A stretch of DNA of 64,000 bases from Bremia lactucae (Eukaryota > Oomycota > Peronosporomycetes > Peronosporales > Peronosporaceae). Below the pieces are notes generated by a model, which saw only the letters and a list, made by a program, of their open reading frames with translations, searched no databases and was not told the origin of the DNA. The stretch is taken from contig NC_090623.1 in assembly GCF_004359215.1 (NCBI RefSeq), positions 892,627 through 956,626 of the forward strand. The letters are read 5' to 3'. Positions 34,750 to 45,494 of this stretch are shown here, piece after piece. Both the position numbers and the translations under genes were made by a program. The stretch's first letter is position 1, and each line of letters starts with the position of its first letter.

Positions 34750-35740
34750 CGCGCATCTCAATAGATATGCGAGCCCTTCCACAGAGCGAAGAAACGGAAA
34801 TTTACATCCTCTTTTACTCGCTTCGTGTTGTCAACACAACACGGACAGGATCACCTACGTGAGGCACGGAAGTCCTGCCTCACGTGACAACCAATGCAAT
34901 TTGTACCTTGGACCGGTTGGAGTTCGTTTCTCGAACTTAACGCAAATCGCGTTAAGCCTTTGAAACCAGGCTTCGCGTCAACTGTCTTTGACATTGCGAA
35001 TGAACGAGCTCCAGGCTTGCATCAGCGAGACTTTATATCGCTAGTTGTTGCCACTAAACCTTCGATGCTTAAAAAAGCATCGAGATAAAAATCTTCTTCA
35101 GCGCGAAGAACTTTCGTGCCGAGATCAAGGCCATGAAGCTTTGTCGCAATAAATAAGGGGGTTTATTATGAGGAGTGGTCTCTCCAGACAAGCTATTAAT
35201 TAGCTGTTCGGGCAAAAGCCACGGCTTCTTCTCAGGGGCAAGACGAGACATTTTATTGTCTTCACCCCCTGAGTGGTACCCACTGAAGCAGGGGTACCAA
35301 AAAGAACTTTTATTACGATGGCTTGCCCCATCATCATCACCACGCACAGGAATATGTGCGGGTGACGGCACGGGAGACGGTGCTGGCGATGAAGGATCAT
35401 CCTCATCGTCGGAACCGAACATGCTGTAGCGGACGCTACCAGCACGTCTACCCGAATGAGCCTCCTCATTCGAAGGCTTATTGTCAGCCGCCTGACGATG
35501 AGCAGGTGACTGTTCTGTTCTCCCCGGGTCGGCCATTTCGTTCAACTCGCATTCGTAGTCGACCTCCAATGAGGGGTTGCATTCACGTGGTGTATCACCA
35601 CGTGCACCCGCAACATTTATAGTTGCAGGAGATGATGACACTTCGGCACGGAACGTCTGCCGCAAGAGACAATAAAAAGCGTCAGCAGCGGCTGCATGAA
35701 CCGCAGCACAATTTGCATACCGCATGGATATATTAATCAT
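34750..35740 (-). pseudogene. Antisense accessory frame of family 2, copy H
   Basis: The minus strand is open from 35740 to 35069 (223 residues), with SLEVDYECELNEMADPGR, then a Ser/Pro/Asp-rich stretch (SDDEDDPSSPAPSPVPSP) and RLAPEKKPWLLPEQLINSLS. Past a frameshift near 35150 the same protein continues (KLHGLDL, then QAWSSFIRNVKD) to about 34880. Copy F (57111-58110) encodes the same protein and is open where H is broken. It is the family 2 counterpart, by position and acidic N-terminal composition, of the family 1 antisense frame. The C-terminal halves are not recognisably similar. Function unknown. Confidence 0.55.
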
Positions 35741-35854
35741 GCGATAGAATTAAGAATAATGGTTCTGACCAATCAACATCGTTTTTAATTAAGTGGTCTT
35801 ATAGTGATCACTCTATTCAATGACAAACGGAGTGATTTTTGTTTAAGGAAGGGT

Positions 35855-36240
35855 TGTTTGGGATGGTCCGTTACATGAAATTAAGTCTTAAAGGTTGTTA
35901 ATTAATATATTGTCGAAAAGGTAGAGAATATTTAAAAAATATTTCTTTACCTAGTAATATTCGGAAAACTTATCCATCGGTAGATATAGGCCATTATATT
36001 TACTTGCTCCGTGGTCCAGTCAGCACTGGACGCGCTAGTTTGTATACAATACATAGAAATAGAAGAACTTTATTATAGTATATACAATTTTACTTTTAAC
36101 CCTCTTTAAAGCAAGTATTATAAAGAAAGCCTTCCTCTGCACGTACTTGTGTACGCGAAGTGACTTGTGGCACCACTCGCACTGAGGCAGTGCGAAGTGG
36201 ACTTGTTCTGAAGAAGTACAAGTCAGTAGTGTCCGTTACA
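35855..36240 (+). repeat. 3' LTR of element H
   Basis: 386 bp, ending GTGTCCGTTACA and followed by GCAGA. It keeps the CGTAC-TTGT-GTACG hairpin near 36150 and the CGCACTG-AGG-CAGTGCG hairpin near 36180. It differs from the 5' LTR by many substitutions and small indels. Confidence 0.92.
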
Positions 36241-36795
36241 GCAGATGCCATTTTTACCTTCTGCCGTGCTGATTTTGCATTTCGAAACCAAATTATTACC
36301 AAAGAAAAGCTTAATGCTTTAATGCCCAATTTAAAAGCTATTCAATGTATGTCAACCTCCGATCTTGCAGCTGTTTCCAGTGTGGAGAAAGATGCAACTG
36401 CCAACATATTTGGTCAACCAAACGGCTTCGCGTTGTCACTATTCGATCGGCTTAGAGCCCGGTAGGATCGATTCGAGACGTCCGGCCGTGTTCAATCCCT
36501 CAATAGAAAAGACAGCAAACTCCAATCATTTGCATAGAATTTTAGGCCAACCATCAAAGACGTTGATATCTCGTCAAAGATGGATAACTTTATTGAAGAC
36601 GCATTTCCGACTACCTTTGCTGGCAAGCTTTGTATCTTCTTGCGCCACATGTGGCTTAAGCTGATCTTCATATTCAAAAAAGTCAACCCTTGCATTTATT
36701 TCGAGTCATGCGAGCACCATTAGTGAGATTTTTAAAATTACTCTGACTGAGTCAGTGGAAGGCTTATAGACTAAAATATTCTCTAAGTTCACTAT
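36241..36795 (+). pseudogene. 3' half of secreted-protein paralog 3, split by element H
   Basis: Directly after the target duplication the frame reads KEKLNALMPNLKAIQCMSTS, then DLAAVSSVEKDATANIFGQP and NGFALSLFDRLRAR. These match residues about 225-273 of the open gene (EKLHAVLPNLKTIQGLSTSD and so on). A frameshift near 36465 is followed by DVDISSKMDNFIEDAFPTTF and AGKL. DNA similarity fades near 36795, where the next element begins. The two halves join at GNSK-AD. Confidence 0.85.
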
Positions 36796-36799
36796 AACT

Positions 36800-37192
36800 A
36801 ATGGGTTTAACAACTTAGGGAGTCGTGCAAGCTATTAAAGCTTAGTAAATCCTTCTTTAAGGAACTGAGGTTCTTAGAACCAAGTGGCAACTGGTGTTCG
36901 AGATTATATACCTTAGAAAGGCTTCTATCTCTTTAAGATCAATGCGGAAGGCTTAGGAAGGCACTAGATACGTTAAAATCAAATGAGAAACTGAACATTA
37001 TTTACTTGTTTAAATCTAAAGCCTGAATCAGCTAATATAAAATAGATTTCGGCCGCAGATTATATCTGCCGGCTGCAACATGTGTTACTTTAATAAATGG
37101 GATTTATTAATTAGCTGATTTTGAAACAGTTTAAAATGGCGTTTTACCGATAAAGATAATGTACCACAACAACGGTTTACCAACAGATCTAT
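36800..37192 (-). repeat. Putative 3' LTR of family 3 (element J)
   Basis: The region between the end of paralog 3 and the antisense frame of J has the right position for the 3' LTR. On the minus strand it could run from TGTTGGTAAACC to TTGTTAAACCCA. A run of 12 C on the plus strand near 37201 would be the G-rich polypurine tract, but it is separated from TGTTGG by about 16 bases. No second copy is available for comparison. Confidence 0.35.
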
Positions 37193-37315
37193 GCCCAATT
37201 ACCCCCCCCCCCATCAGACTGTTGACACCTAGTGACTACATTCGCTTCATTTCCTCTTTGAGGGTTGGAATATAGGCAACTTACCGTTTGGTTGTGTTTC
37301 GCATTCTCTTGTCGA

Positions 37316-38176
37316 ATGACAACAAAGCGTGAGTCAACGACTCTTAGCTACTCTCCCGAGGATGAGTTGCAGGTAGACTATATGAGTCACACTCCATCGA
37401 AGGAAGAGGCAGAAGAGCCTAGCTCACATCGTCTTAACCCGTAGACGAGTTCCATCTGGCTCCAAATCTGCTCCCAGATTGTGGTGCTGCAAGCGTGTTA
37501 GCAACATTGCACCAGACTTCAGATCCTGAGTCCAATATCATCACGAATCCACTCAAAGAAGAGCAAAAACGGGCAATCCTCATTGAAGAACAAGCTTGTC
37601 GTCGAGCTGCAGAGATAACAAAACAAAAGCTCAGAGTGAGTACCAATTTACTCCACACAGTGTGGAAGAGTGTCTCAAAAAGATCACAAGTCGCAGCTTC
37701 GCCATGTGGACCTCCGGACCAAAGGCGAAAATGCCAGAAAAAATCGCTGCTAACGACGCTTTTCATGAGAGATACCTTGCGCCGAAGGTAATGACATGAG
37801 GTCAGTATCTGACGCGTTTGCATGGTCAGGCCCAAAAGGCTTCGGTGTCCTCAATGAGTGAAAATCCGATCGCTACGAATCAAAAGCGAAAACGATGCTT
37901 CGTATGACAACTGAGTCCACCGGGCCCGCCGCCTTCGCAACATCTGGTGTATCTGAGTCTGCTGATGTGGCTGATGTTCATTTGAAACAAAAGCTTCGCT
38001 TCAATTTCGCCAAGCTTAACACCAAAGGCCAATTACGTTTAGCGTTTTTTCAACAAAACGAGAATAGGCCTAGCCGATATTCAGTGGTTCTGTTGACCGT
38101 ACAACCATGGAATGCCGCCTTGACGCTATATATTCATCTATTCAAGTGGTGGGAAGCGTCGTTTGACGCAATGTGA
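37316..38176 (+). pseudogene. Antisense accessory frame of family 3 (element J)
   Basis: It lies opposite to J pol. ATG at 37316 opens MTTKRESTTLSYSPEDELQV, then DYMSHTPSKEEAEEPSS, with a stop and frame change near 37440. It continues with LATLHQTSDPESNIITNPLK and a helical stretch (KRAILIEEQACRRAAEITKQ). After another shift come ITSRSFAMWTSGPKAKMPEK and finally LKQKLRFNFAKLNTKGQL. The last block matches the family 1 antisense tail (MKQRSHRINFARLRVK), and the W..GPKA block matches WPRLKGPRASLLERAI. It ends about 40 bases inside the 3' end of pol, so the two genes converge. Confidence 0.55.
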
Positions 38177-41100
38177 TCCTGAGCTTGGCGCTCTAATACT
38201 TCAACGGCGCACGCGCAATCTTGCCGAATAGGTACCTCAAACTCCCAAGAGTTTTAAAAAGAGGAGCCCCCAAGCCATTTCACGAGATACTGGTATTGTC
38301 CCTTACGACGATGTCGCTTTTGAAATTTCTCCACGTGAAACGAAAATTCCTGCGCGCATCAAGCAGCGCGGGAGGGGCCAAAAACTCGTCGAATGCATTT
38401 GATGCTCTAAAGCACGAGGTGCAACAAGCCTTGCTCGGGTTGAGGGCTCTTTTGAGGTGGTGCAAACCGTCTTTCGATGCTGGAATATCAGCAATCTCGT
38501 TCAGATGGTCAGCTGAATACCCTTGTGACCTGCTTCACGGCCATCTTTTTCGGCGCAAGCGCCTCCAAGTCCACGTGGGAAGGGTTCCGGTATGGCTTAA
38601 GCAAGCCGATGTAAAAACATTGGTGTGTACGTAGCTTGCTAGGAAGGTTTAGCGTGATGGCTAAACCCTTCTTGGCCACGACCGTAAATGGCCCAATAAA
38701 GAGCAGGCGCAATTTGGTCCTGAAGACCGCAGAAACCAAGTAGGTTGGTAGATTTTAGCGTTTATTAAATCTCGGTCTTCGACCGCATAAGAATCAATAA
38801 GCTTCTCTATTTGGATCTGCTTGTACGTTCTTCTTGTCTTGGCTTTGAAGTTATTAGCCATCGTGTCACGGCATGTCTTAAGACACTAAATCTTGTCGCG
38901 AGAAGCACGCACACTTGCTTCCGTATGGTAACAGGGCTGATATCAGAAAACCTATCGGCTGACTCTTTCATACCAAGCCCCTGCGCCATTCAGTGGTATC
39001 GATAACATAAAGTGTGGGTGGGTCAAACAGCTGACATAGAACAGAGTGTTGCCTGTAGAGGCATGGACAGCATTAATTATGCAAATTCCACCAATTGGAG
39101 CATTCAGCTTTAACGCTTTGATGTCTGAGCACACACACTGCGTAAAATGCCTTCAATGACACCATTGACACTTTCAGTCTGACCATCTGTCTCCCGATGA
39201 TCGAAAAATGGCAGTCAGCCGTGCTCCGTAAATCGTGGAGTTTGTATACCGTGTCAATATAGACACACGCACAGCCCGGAACCGTGATCGACTCTGGCAC
39301 TGCAGCAAGATGAACCATCTTGCTGATTCTGTCTACAAAAACAAGGATTCCAATGTTTTTGTGATCATCTCTGGAAATTTCGAAGACGAAGTCCATAGAT
39401 ACGGACTGCCAACATTCTGCCGGGAGTGGTAGGGGAGGTTGTAGAGGTGACGGAATGAAAGGCTAGGCTTCACCCGTTGACACACTTCGCAAGCACGAAT
39501 GTACTTGCGCACGTACTGAAATTGGTGGAACCAGTTAAAGTCGCGATTTGCTGTGAGATTAATTTTCTCTCGTCCACGTGCTCACTTGTTGGTGCATCGT
39601 TACAGTCACACATGATGCCCAAGCGTAAATCATTGTGAGTTAAGACGACGACACATGGAGTGTCGCCGGCAACGGCTGTGTAATACGATAAGCCGTTGCG
39701 TGTTGTGTTTCGATCGGATGACGATCGATACAAAGCCAATAAATCTTTATGAGATTTGATGGATGGATTCATTAGATGATCCATTAAACATAGAAGGTCT
39801 TTATCTTCTGTGTAGGATTTCTTTATGTCATCAACTAAGGTTGATGACGGAACACTCGTAGTGTGCGTTGCAACAGTAGGATTAATTTCACGACTGGAGT
39901 GCGCTGCCGGCTCGAAATCGGGTCGGCGTGATAACGCGTCAGCGACATCATTTAGTCGTCCTGGCTTATATTCCGCAGAAATTATACTCCGCGAAAAAGG
40001 ATAGCTACCTCGCCTTTTTTTGTGAGAGGTGTGAGCTATTTACGGCCGTGCGTAATGACGCATGGTTCGTTTATACCATGAACGATCTATCTCTGAGAAA
40101 ATAGACCCTAAATGTAGTCAGTGCATATTTCATGGCAAGGGGTTCCTTGTCATGCACTGGGTAATTGCCGTTCAGCAAATTGCAGCTGACGCGATTGGTA
40201 ACAGACGACGCGCTCCGAGCCGACTGTATCGTATTGCACTAACGCACAGACGATTGCGATAAGCTGGCGTCACAGACCAGATGGAGTGGTCTGTCTTGAT
40301 CTGCAATCGCCAAGATGGGCGATTTTATGAAGTTTTGCTTGATACCTTCGAAGGAACGCTGACAATCAGCGTTCCATAACCATTCCTCGTTTTTGTCAAG
40401 AGACAAGAGAGATGAACTGTCACCTCGGCATAATTGCGTGAGTACTTGTGCAAGTATGCCGCTAGCCCAAGGAACTTTCTAAGTCCCTTGACATTGACTG
40501 GAAGTGTCCAGTTGGTAATTGCCTCGATATTTTCGGGATCAGGGCGCACGCTGTGTTTTCCGACGATGCACCCAAGAAGTGGTATTTTGCTTGCAGCGAA
40601 TATACACTTTCTGAGACTTGCGTTCAACTTATGCTTTTGAATAAGTGTAAAAACCTGACGAACGTGAGTTTATGATCTTCCACGTCCGTCTTTCCGTCCA
40701 TTGCGCGGCTATGGACGAATACATCGTCAAAATAACTCAGTACGAAATCTCACACCGGTCTCAACAGATTTCTTACACATCTGTTGAATGTTGCAGGGGC
40801 GTTACTAATTCCCTGTGTCATTACTAGCCATTTCCAGAGCATCCTACTGGGAGTGCTCATTGCTATGTACCAGATGGCCAGTTCACGCATAAGGATCGGA
40901 TAAAATCCATCCATCAGATCCATAGACGAAAAATTGGTACTCTTGGACCCACCATCTATGATTACGTCTTTTGTAGGTATCATCGTTTGAGCAGGTACCG
41001 TTGCAGCATTCAATTTATTGAATGCGTACTCTATCCACCACCCTCTTGTGACCTTTCACACACCGAAGGTCGGAGAGCTTTGTGGGGAGGTTGACTCCCT

Positions 41101-42510
41101 CACATGGCCCGCTTTTAATCGATTGATAAAGAATTTATCGATCGCAAGTACTTGTTCACGAGGAAGTTGCCACTGCTTTATGACACAGTACTTCGAGCCT
41201 GGTTTGAGCTCAATCTCATGTTGAGTGCCTTTTTCCTTGAGCAACTCGCATGAAATCACTTCAGGGAATACATCCTTGAATTAATCAAATCTTTGTATAA
41301 AGGATTTGTCTTAAGGGACTCCCAGGATTGAGTTGTATATCTCTGAATCGGAGTCTTCACATCGAGGACACTTTCGTCCATCGATGAGCTGCTGAGAACC
41401 CGTTCGGTCGCTGCAAAGATTACCGCTGGCCGAATATCGGTTAGGTATTCGTCCTCTGTGACGAGTAGGTATATCGGCTTGATTCTACCACTATGCAGAT
41501 CTCTCAAGAACCGCTTGGGTTATAGGGTAATTAATTGAGTTATCTTTAAAATTAACTTCGGAGGCGCGTTCAGATCAAGAGTATGAGCGCCTACTCTTGA
41601 TCCGTCATTAACCGAGACATTCAATGTCTCGGTTCTTCCTGGGATTTATCCACAGGCTACCGAAGGATATATCACTCTGAATGCTGAAGTCTAGTCACTT
41701 CAGCATTAACTATTTGAGGAGAATTTTCCTCAAGCACGTAAGGACTTATTCCCTTAACGTCTTCCGACTGTGATTGCGCTATCACAGTCAGGTCCTCTAC
41801 GGTCCAATCTCTACTCGACGTAGGATTATCGTGTTATTCCTTGAATGTCGCCCGCTAGGCGTACATTCATGTCTCAATCCACTCGACTTATTCGAGTGGT
41901 GGCTCTTCGGCGCTGACCGTGCATCCGCACAGTCACCGGAAGCTGACTCCACAGGGTGATTAGTAATTACACTGTGATCTTGTGCAGTCGTACTAACGAC
42001 CGCACCACAAGTGAGGCGATCGCACTCACGCGTAATACATCCACACGCTTGTGGACGCTCGAAGACATTCATCAGATGGCCATCTGATGAACAAGTGGAA
42101 GGCATCTTTACGGATCGATGCTGCCCAGCTGATTTTTGGCTCATATTTTACGATCCAAGGTAGACCTAGGATGACATCAATTTGTCATCCAAATCCAGTA
42201 CGATGAATTAATTATCGTACTGTAAATTTTCTAACGTGTATTGAAATTCCACTACGCGTTTTATCACTGTTATCGATGCGTCTGTCGCTAGACGCACCGT
42301 CATCCTCGTTGAAAGGATGTCGCGCTCAATACATTTGAGCCTACGAACGTCTAGCGACTGGCGCCGAATAAAGTTTTTCGACGCCACACAGTCCATTAGG
42401 GCTCTGGATGACAAATCATTTGTCCCTTTCAACTTCAAGGTGATAAGGGATACCTCATCGCCTAGTGGAGACACACATAATGACTGTGTGTCTGGAGCAA
42501 CTTTCGTCAA
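38134..42510 (-). pseudogene. Broken pol of element J
   Basis: Protease (42510-42208) has the DCVASKNF site and RT lies at 41510-40325 (SYFDD near 40735). RNase H is near 40320-39890 and integrase at 39784-39073 (SMDFVFEISRDDHKNIGILV), all close to H. Part of the integrase core after YIDTVYKLHD is deleted. From 39134 the sequence switches to family 3: INAVHASTGNTLFY, then the tail LLFIGPFTVVAKKGLAITLN and FYIGLLKPYRNPSHVDLEAL at 38700-38540. A chromodomain (QYQYLVKW, NSWEFEVP) is near 38330-38230, with a stop at 38134-38136. Confidence 0.85.
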
Positions 42511-42599
42511 GAGAGTTGCAATTTCGCTTGGGGTTGCTGGATCAGTAGGGCGTTGCGCCTCTAATGACCCGACCGTTTTTTTGGCGGTTCGTCTCGTTG

Positions 42600-43540
42600 T
42601 CGCGATTTCGCAACAACGACGGACCCGCGACCGTTGCCCTTTTTAGCGTGCGTTCCATAAATATGTTCTGTACCTCTCGGTACTGGGCGTGGGGCACTGC
42701 GCTCATGAGCGTAGTGTCATAACGTTTGACATCGATTGCATTTCTGCCATTGCTTATTATTCAAAAAGCGAGATTTCTCGCTTTCGACACGGGAGAGGTC
42801 CACAGGTTTTGAACCTTTAAGCTCGTGTCGTCTTGGAGGACGATACAATGACGAACTAGCTTGAGCCTTTCTCAAGCCAAAGTGCTCCTGTTCCGCACCG
42901 GATATAGCGTTTTCAAGCGTATCCAGTTCCAAGCGAAGCAGATGGATCTTTACGGGACTATCTGTAAGACCTTGCATAAACACCGTAATCAACGTTTGTT
43001 TGTTTGTGATACAACTCGCTAAGAGTCGTATGTGCTGGGCATAAGCGTGAACATCATGCTTACCTTGCTTGAGTGCCAGAAGCTCTGATCGAGCTCTGAA
43101 CTCAGCCCTTGGTTGTCCAAACGTCTATTTGAGCCGGGCTTTAAGAGCCTCTAGCCTCTACCGATTTAAAGACACATTGGTCGGGTAACTTAAGGCATAG
43201 TGCCCAGGTTTTGGCACGACCTGATAAATTTGATTGAGCGAATGCAACCTGCATTTGCTCGTCGATGATGCGACGTGCTTAATGGCATCATCCAACTCGA
43301 CAAACCATCTCAAGAGGGAGTCTTCTTCGACTCCCCTATACTTAGAGATGTCAATCTTTAAAGTTTCGGGACGACGCGTTTCCGTCATCCCAGGTACAGG
43401 GGTATGTACCTGTTGTGACCTCAACACTTCTGCCTGTTAAGAGCCTTGCAGATTAAGCAAGGCAACCTTCTCCTTAGCCTCGTCAAGTTCATGCTGTATG
43501 AACTTGGCGATGGCTGAATGATGGGCATCTCTGTCCAAAC
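42600..43540 (-). pseudogene. Gag of element J
   Basis: Nearly the same as the gag of H from its residue 16 or so: the TAA after LLNLQGS, LKIDISKYRGVEEDSLLRW, FMQGLTDSPVKIHLLRLELD and the degenerate CNRCQTL zinc knuckle. It is truncated at 43540, so its own start and 5' LTR are absent. Confidence 0.88.
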
Positions 43541-43554
43541 TCCTTCCCTAAGGT

Positions 43555-44280
43555 CGCAAACGATTGGGCTATATCGCTTTTATACCGTCGAAAAGATGGC
43601 CAATGCATCGCGATTAGGGATCGAGTTGATTGTTCGAAGCCGTCCAAATTGCCTCACCTGTGCACAAGGCAAGCAATACAAGAATCCTCCGGCTGAACTC
43701 CTATCGACCGCATCAGAGGCATTGTCTGTAGCGACCCCAAGGAACCAATGATTCCCACAGAAAGGAATAATTACCGCTATACGGTGAACTTCATCGACTC
43801 CATGCATCTAATTACTGTCGAGTGTTCGTAGGCAAGACCAAGGATAGGTGGCAACGATGTTTTTACATTTCTTGGCTCCCTTCGAGAGAATGTTTTGCTG
43901 CAAGGTACACGTCTTACGTACCGATGGAGGTGGTGAATACGAATGTGTCGACCTGTTTTGCAAGTCTACTAGAGTATGCGTCAAAGGAGTGTAGAAACAA
44001 TTAAGGTACAAATAGGAAGGCGGAGAGAATGCACTACACAAATCTTTATAAGGAAATATGTATGGTTTTTGCGAGTGGTCTACCTTTTGTACTTCTAAGA
44101 AGATGCTGTACAGTATGCAACATACATTCTCAGTCGTTATTCGAGCAGTTCAAACCCTAAGCGCATGTCGCCACTTGAAAAGCTAACAGGAAAACTTCCC
44201 CAATAGAACGATGACGATGGATGACCAAATCCAAAAAGTGACAAAGCCTATTAGATATCGTGGGAAAGGATAGCAGAGAA
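43555..44280 (+). mobile_element. Ty1/copia retrotransposon remnant (integrase)
   Basis: The plus strand reads NCLTCAQGKQYKNPPAE, which is the GAG-pre-integrase Cys region of copia pol. Integrase core pieces follow in changing frames: YRYTVNFIDSMHL near 43780, VHVLRTDGGGEYE near 43910 (with the second catalytic Asp), and WSTFCTSKKMLYSMQH matching the usual WEDAVQYA..ILNR block near 44080. Last comes MSPLEKLTGKLP near 44170. The order is right and the direction constant, so this is one decayed copia pol. RT and LTRs are not seen. Confidence 0.75.
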
Positions 44281-45470
44281 ATGAGGCAACAATTCATACA
44301 AAATTAGTTTTGCCTCCTCTTTTAACTTGAGATTCTGGATCTACCCCTATTTCTTAAGAAATGTACAAAATGCTCCTCACTCTCAGTACCTTTTATCTAA
44401 TACTTTATAAGTTTTTAATGAATATATTAGGCAACACAAGTAAGTTTTATTACAAAATGGTATGAGAGTGAAAAAATTGGGAATTGGCCTAATTATCAAC
44501 ATTAGAGTGTAACTGCCCGTGGGCACAACCGTGGTTTTCGTTCGGCGATGTTAGAATATTATGCTTTTAACAGGTGAGAAAAGGCCAAGAGCGCCCGCAT
44601 TTGATTGGCAACTATTAAAAAAACGATAAGAAAGGGCAGTAAATCGAACAATGATTTTTTCTACTTTACTTGTCTCAAATTTTGCGGAAGTGCATAGTTA
44701 CCAAGAAGTTGCTACCATTTCACTAAATAATCAAGGGGTCGACTCCCTAAAGTATACAGAATGTGTGTGAGAAGGGGGTGTCCAGTTAGCGATTGGGGTT
44801 GTCAGGATAGCAGCTTTCTATTTTTATTATTCCTTTTCAAGATGATAATAATAATGTAACGAGGTTCCCCGTCACATGATGGAAGTCTGCTCAATGCTTG
44901 TAAAAATTTAAGCTTGTAGAGTTCGTAAAAAAATATGCAATGTACAAAATACAAATTGTGTATGTATATAAATAGATTTGTACAATCATCCTCTCTACGG
45001 TAAATGGCCGGGTATATGCTTGAACATGGGCAGCGTTCCATGGAGTAGACCGCTGAGACACGTCTCGCGAACCCATGCGACTCCTTACGGTATCGTCTGC
45101 TTCGACGAATCAGACATGTGGCAACTAAGTTAGTGTTCTCACTCGCAAAGCATAACCAAGGGTAAATGATGAAGGATTAATTATCCCTCATGATCATGTT
45201 GATTTATTTAGTATTTTTTCATCAAGCTTGTGTTAGCGTAGGCAAAGTCTGTTTCTCAAAAGTGCACTATCAGCACAAATCCGTGGCCACAATCTTCACC
45301 TGAGGGGCAAAACTTAAGGAAGAAGCACGGTCGTCGTCGTGCCTGACCACCATCAATCACGTCAATAGAATCGAGCCGTACCGGCTCTTTTTCTCGTTTT
45401 TGGGTTCCAAACGGATATCACCCAATCAGAAAGGACTCTTCTAAAAGCTGATGGAATCGCACGTATAATA
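44281..45470. other. Intergenic, low-copy repeats only
   Basis: Bases 44540-44616 (ending TTTTAACAGGTGAGAAAAGG) match the reverse complement of 58729-58800, just outside element F. The phrase CAAGAAGTTGCTACCATT near 44701 recurs near 59231. TGTAAC-type starts at 44513 and 44856 could be copia LTR ends, but no second end is found. The DNA is AT-rich, with no gene recognised. Confidence 0.45.
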
Positions 45471-45484
45471 TCATTCGAAAATCT
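45471..45484 (+). promoter_or_regulatory. Initiator-like TCATTCGAAAATC
   Basis: It resembles the oomycete initiator (TCATTYY followed by an A/T-rich flank). It stands 11-24 bases before the ATG at 45495, closer than usual, so the 5' leader would be very short. Identified by eye only. Confidence 0.35.
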
Positions 45485-45494
45485 ACTGACAGCT

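Larger units (their letters stand above)
28439..36240 (+). mobile_element. Complete Ty3/gypsy element H (family 2), 7.8 kb, GCAGA target duplication
   Basis: Both LTRs are present (28439-28856 and 35855-36240), with ends TGTAAC..TTTACA and TGTTTG..GTTACA. The 5-bp target duplication GCAGA stands at 28434-28438 and 36241-36245. The inside holds primer-binding site, gag, protease, RT, RNase H, integrase, chromodomain, antisense frame and polypurine tract (AAGGAAGGG, 35845-35853). The coding frames carry stops and shifts, so the copy is inactive. The LTRs differ clearly, so it is not recent. The whole element is unusually rich in perfect short hairpins. It splits secreted-protein paralog 3. Confidence 0.95.
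36800..43540 (-). mobile_element. Chimeric gypsy element J (family 2 front, family 3 rear)
   Basis: On the minus strand, 43540 to about 39170 is a near copy of element H 29043-33490, so the two form a large inverted repeat with an intervening 5.7 kb. From about 39130 to 37200 it is different: the integrase tail, chromodomain and antisense frame belong to a third family. The left part of the family 2 element (5' LTR and first 46 bases of gag) is missing; a Ty1/copia remnant abuts it. J shares inactivating lesions with H: the stop in gag, the DCV protease site and a stop in RT (FGV followed by TGA). Confidence 0.82.

Noticed and set aside
37201..37212. Run of 12 C
   Set aside because: A homopolymer that could be the polypurine tract of J on the other strand, but its length may be a sequencing artefact. 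Not used to fix the LTR end.
44513..44900. TGTAAC-type sequences at 44513 and 44856 as copia LTRs
   Set aside because: No matching second end or second copy was found, so they stay unassigned.
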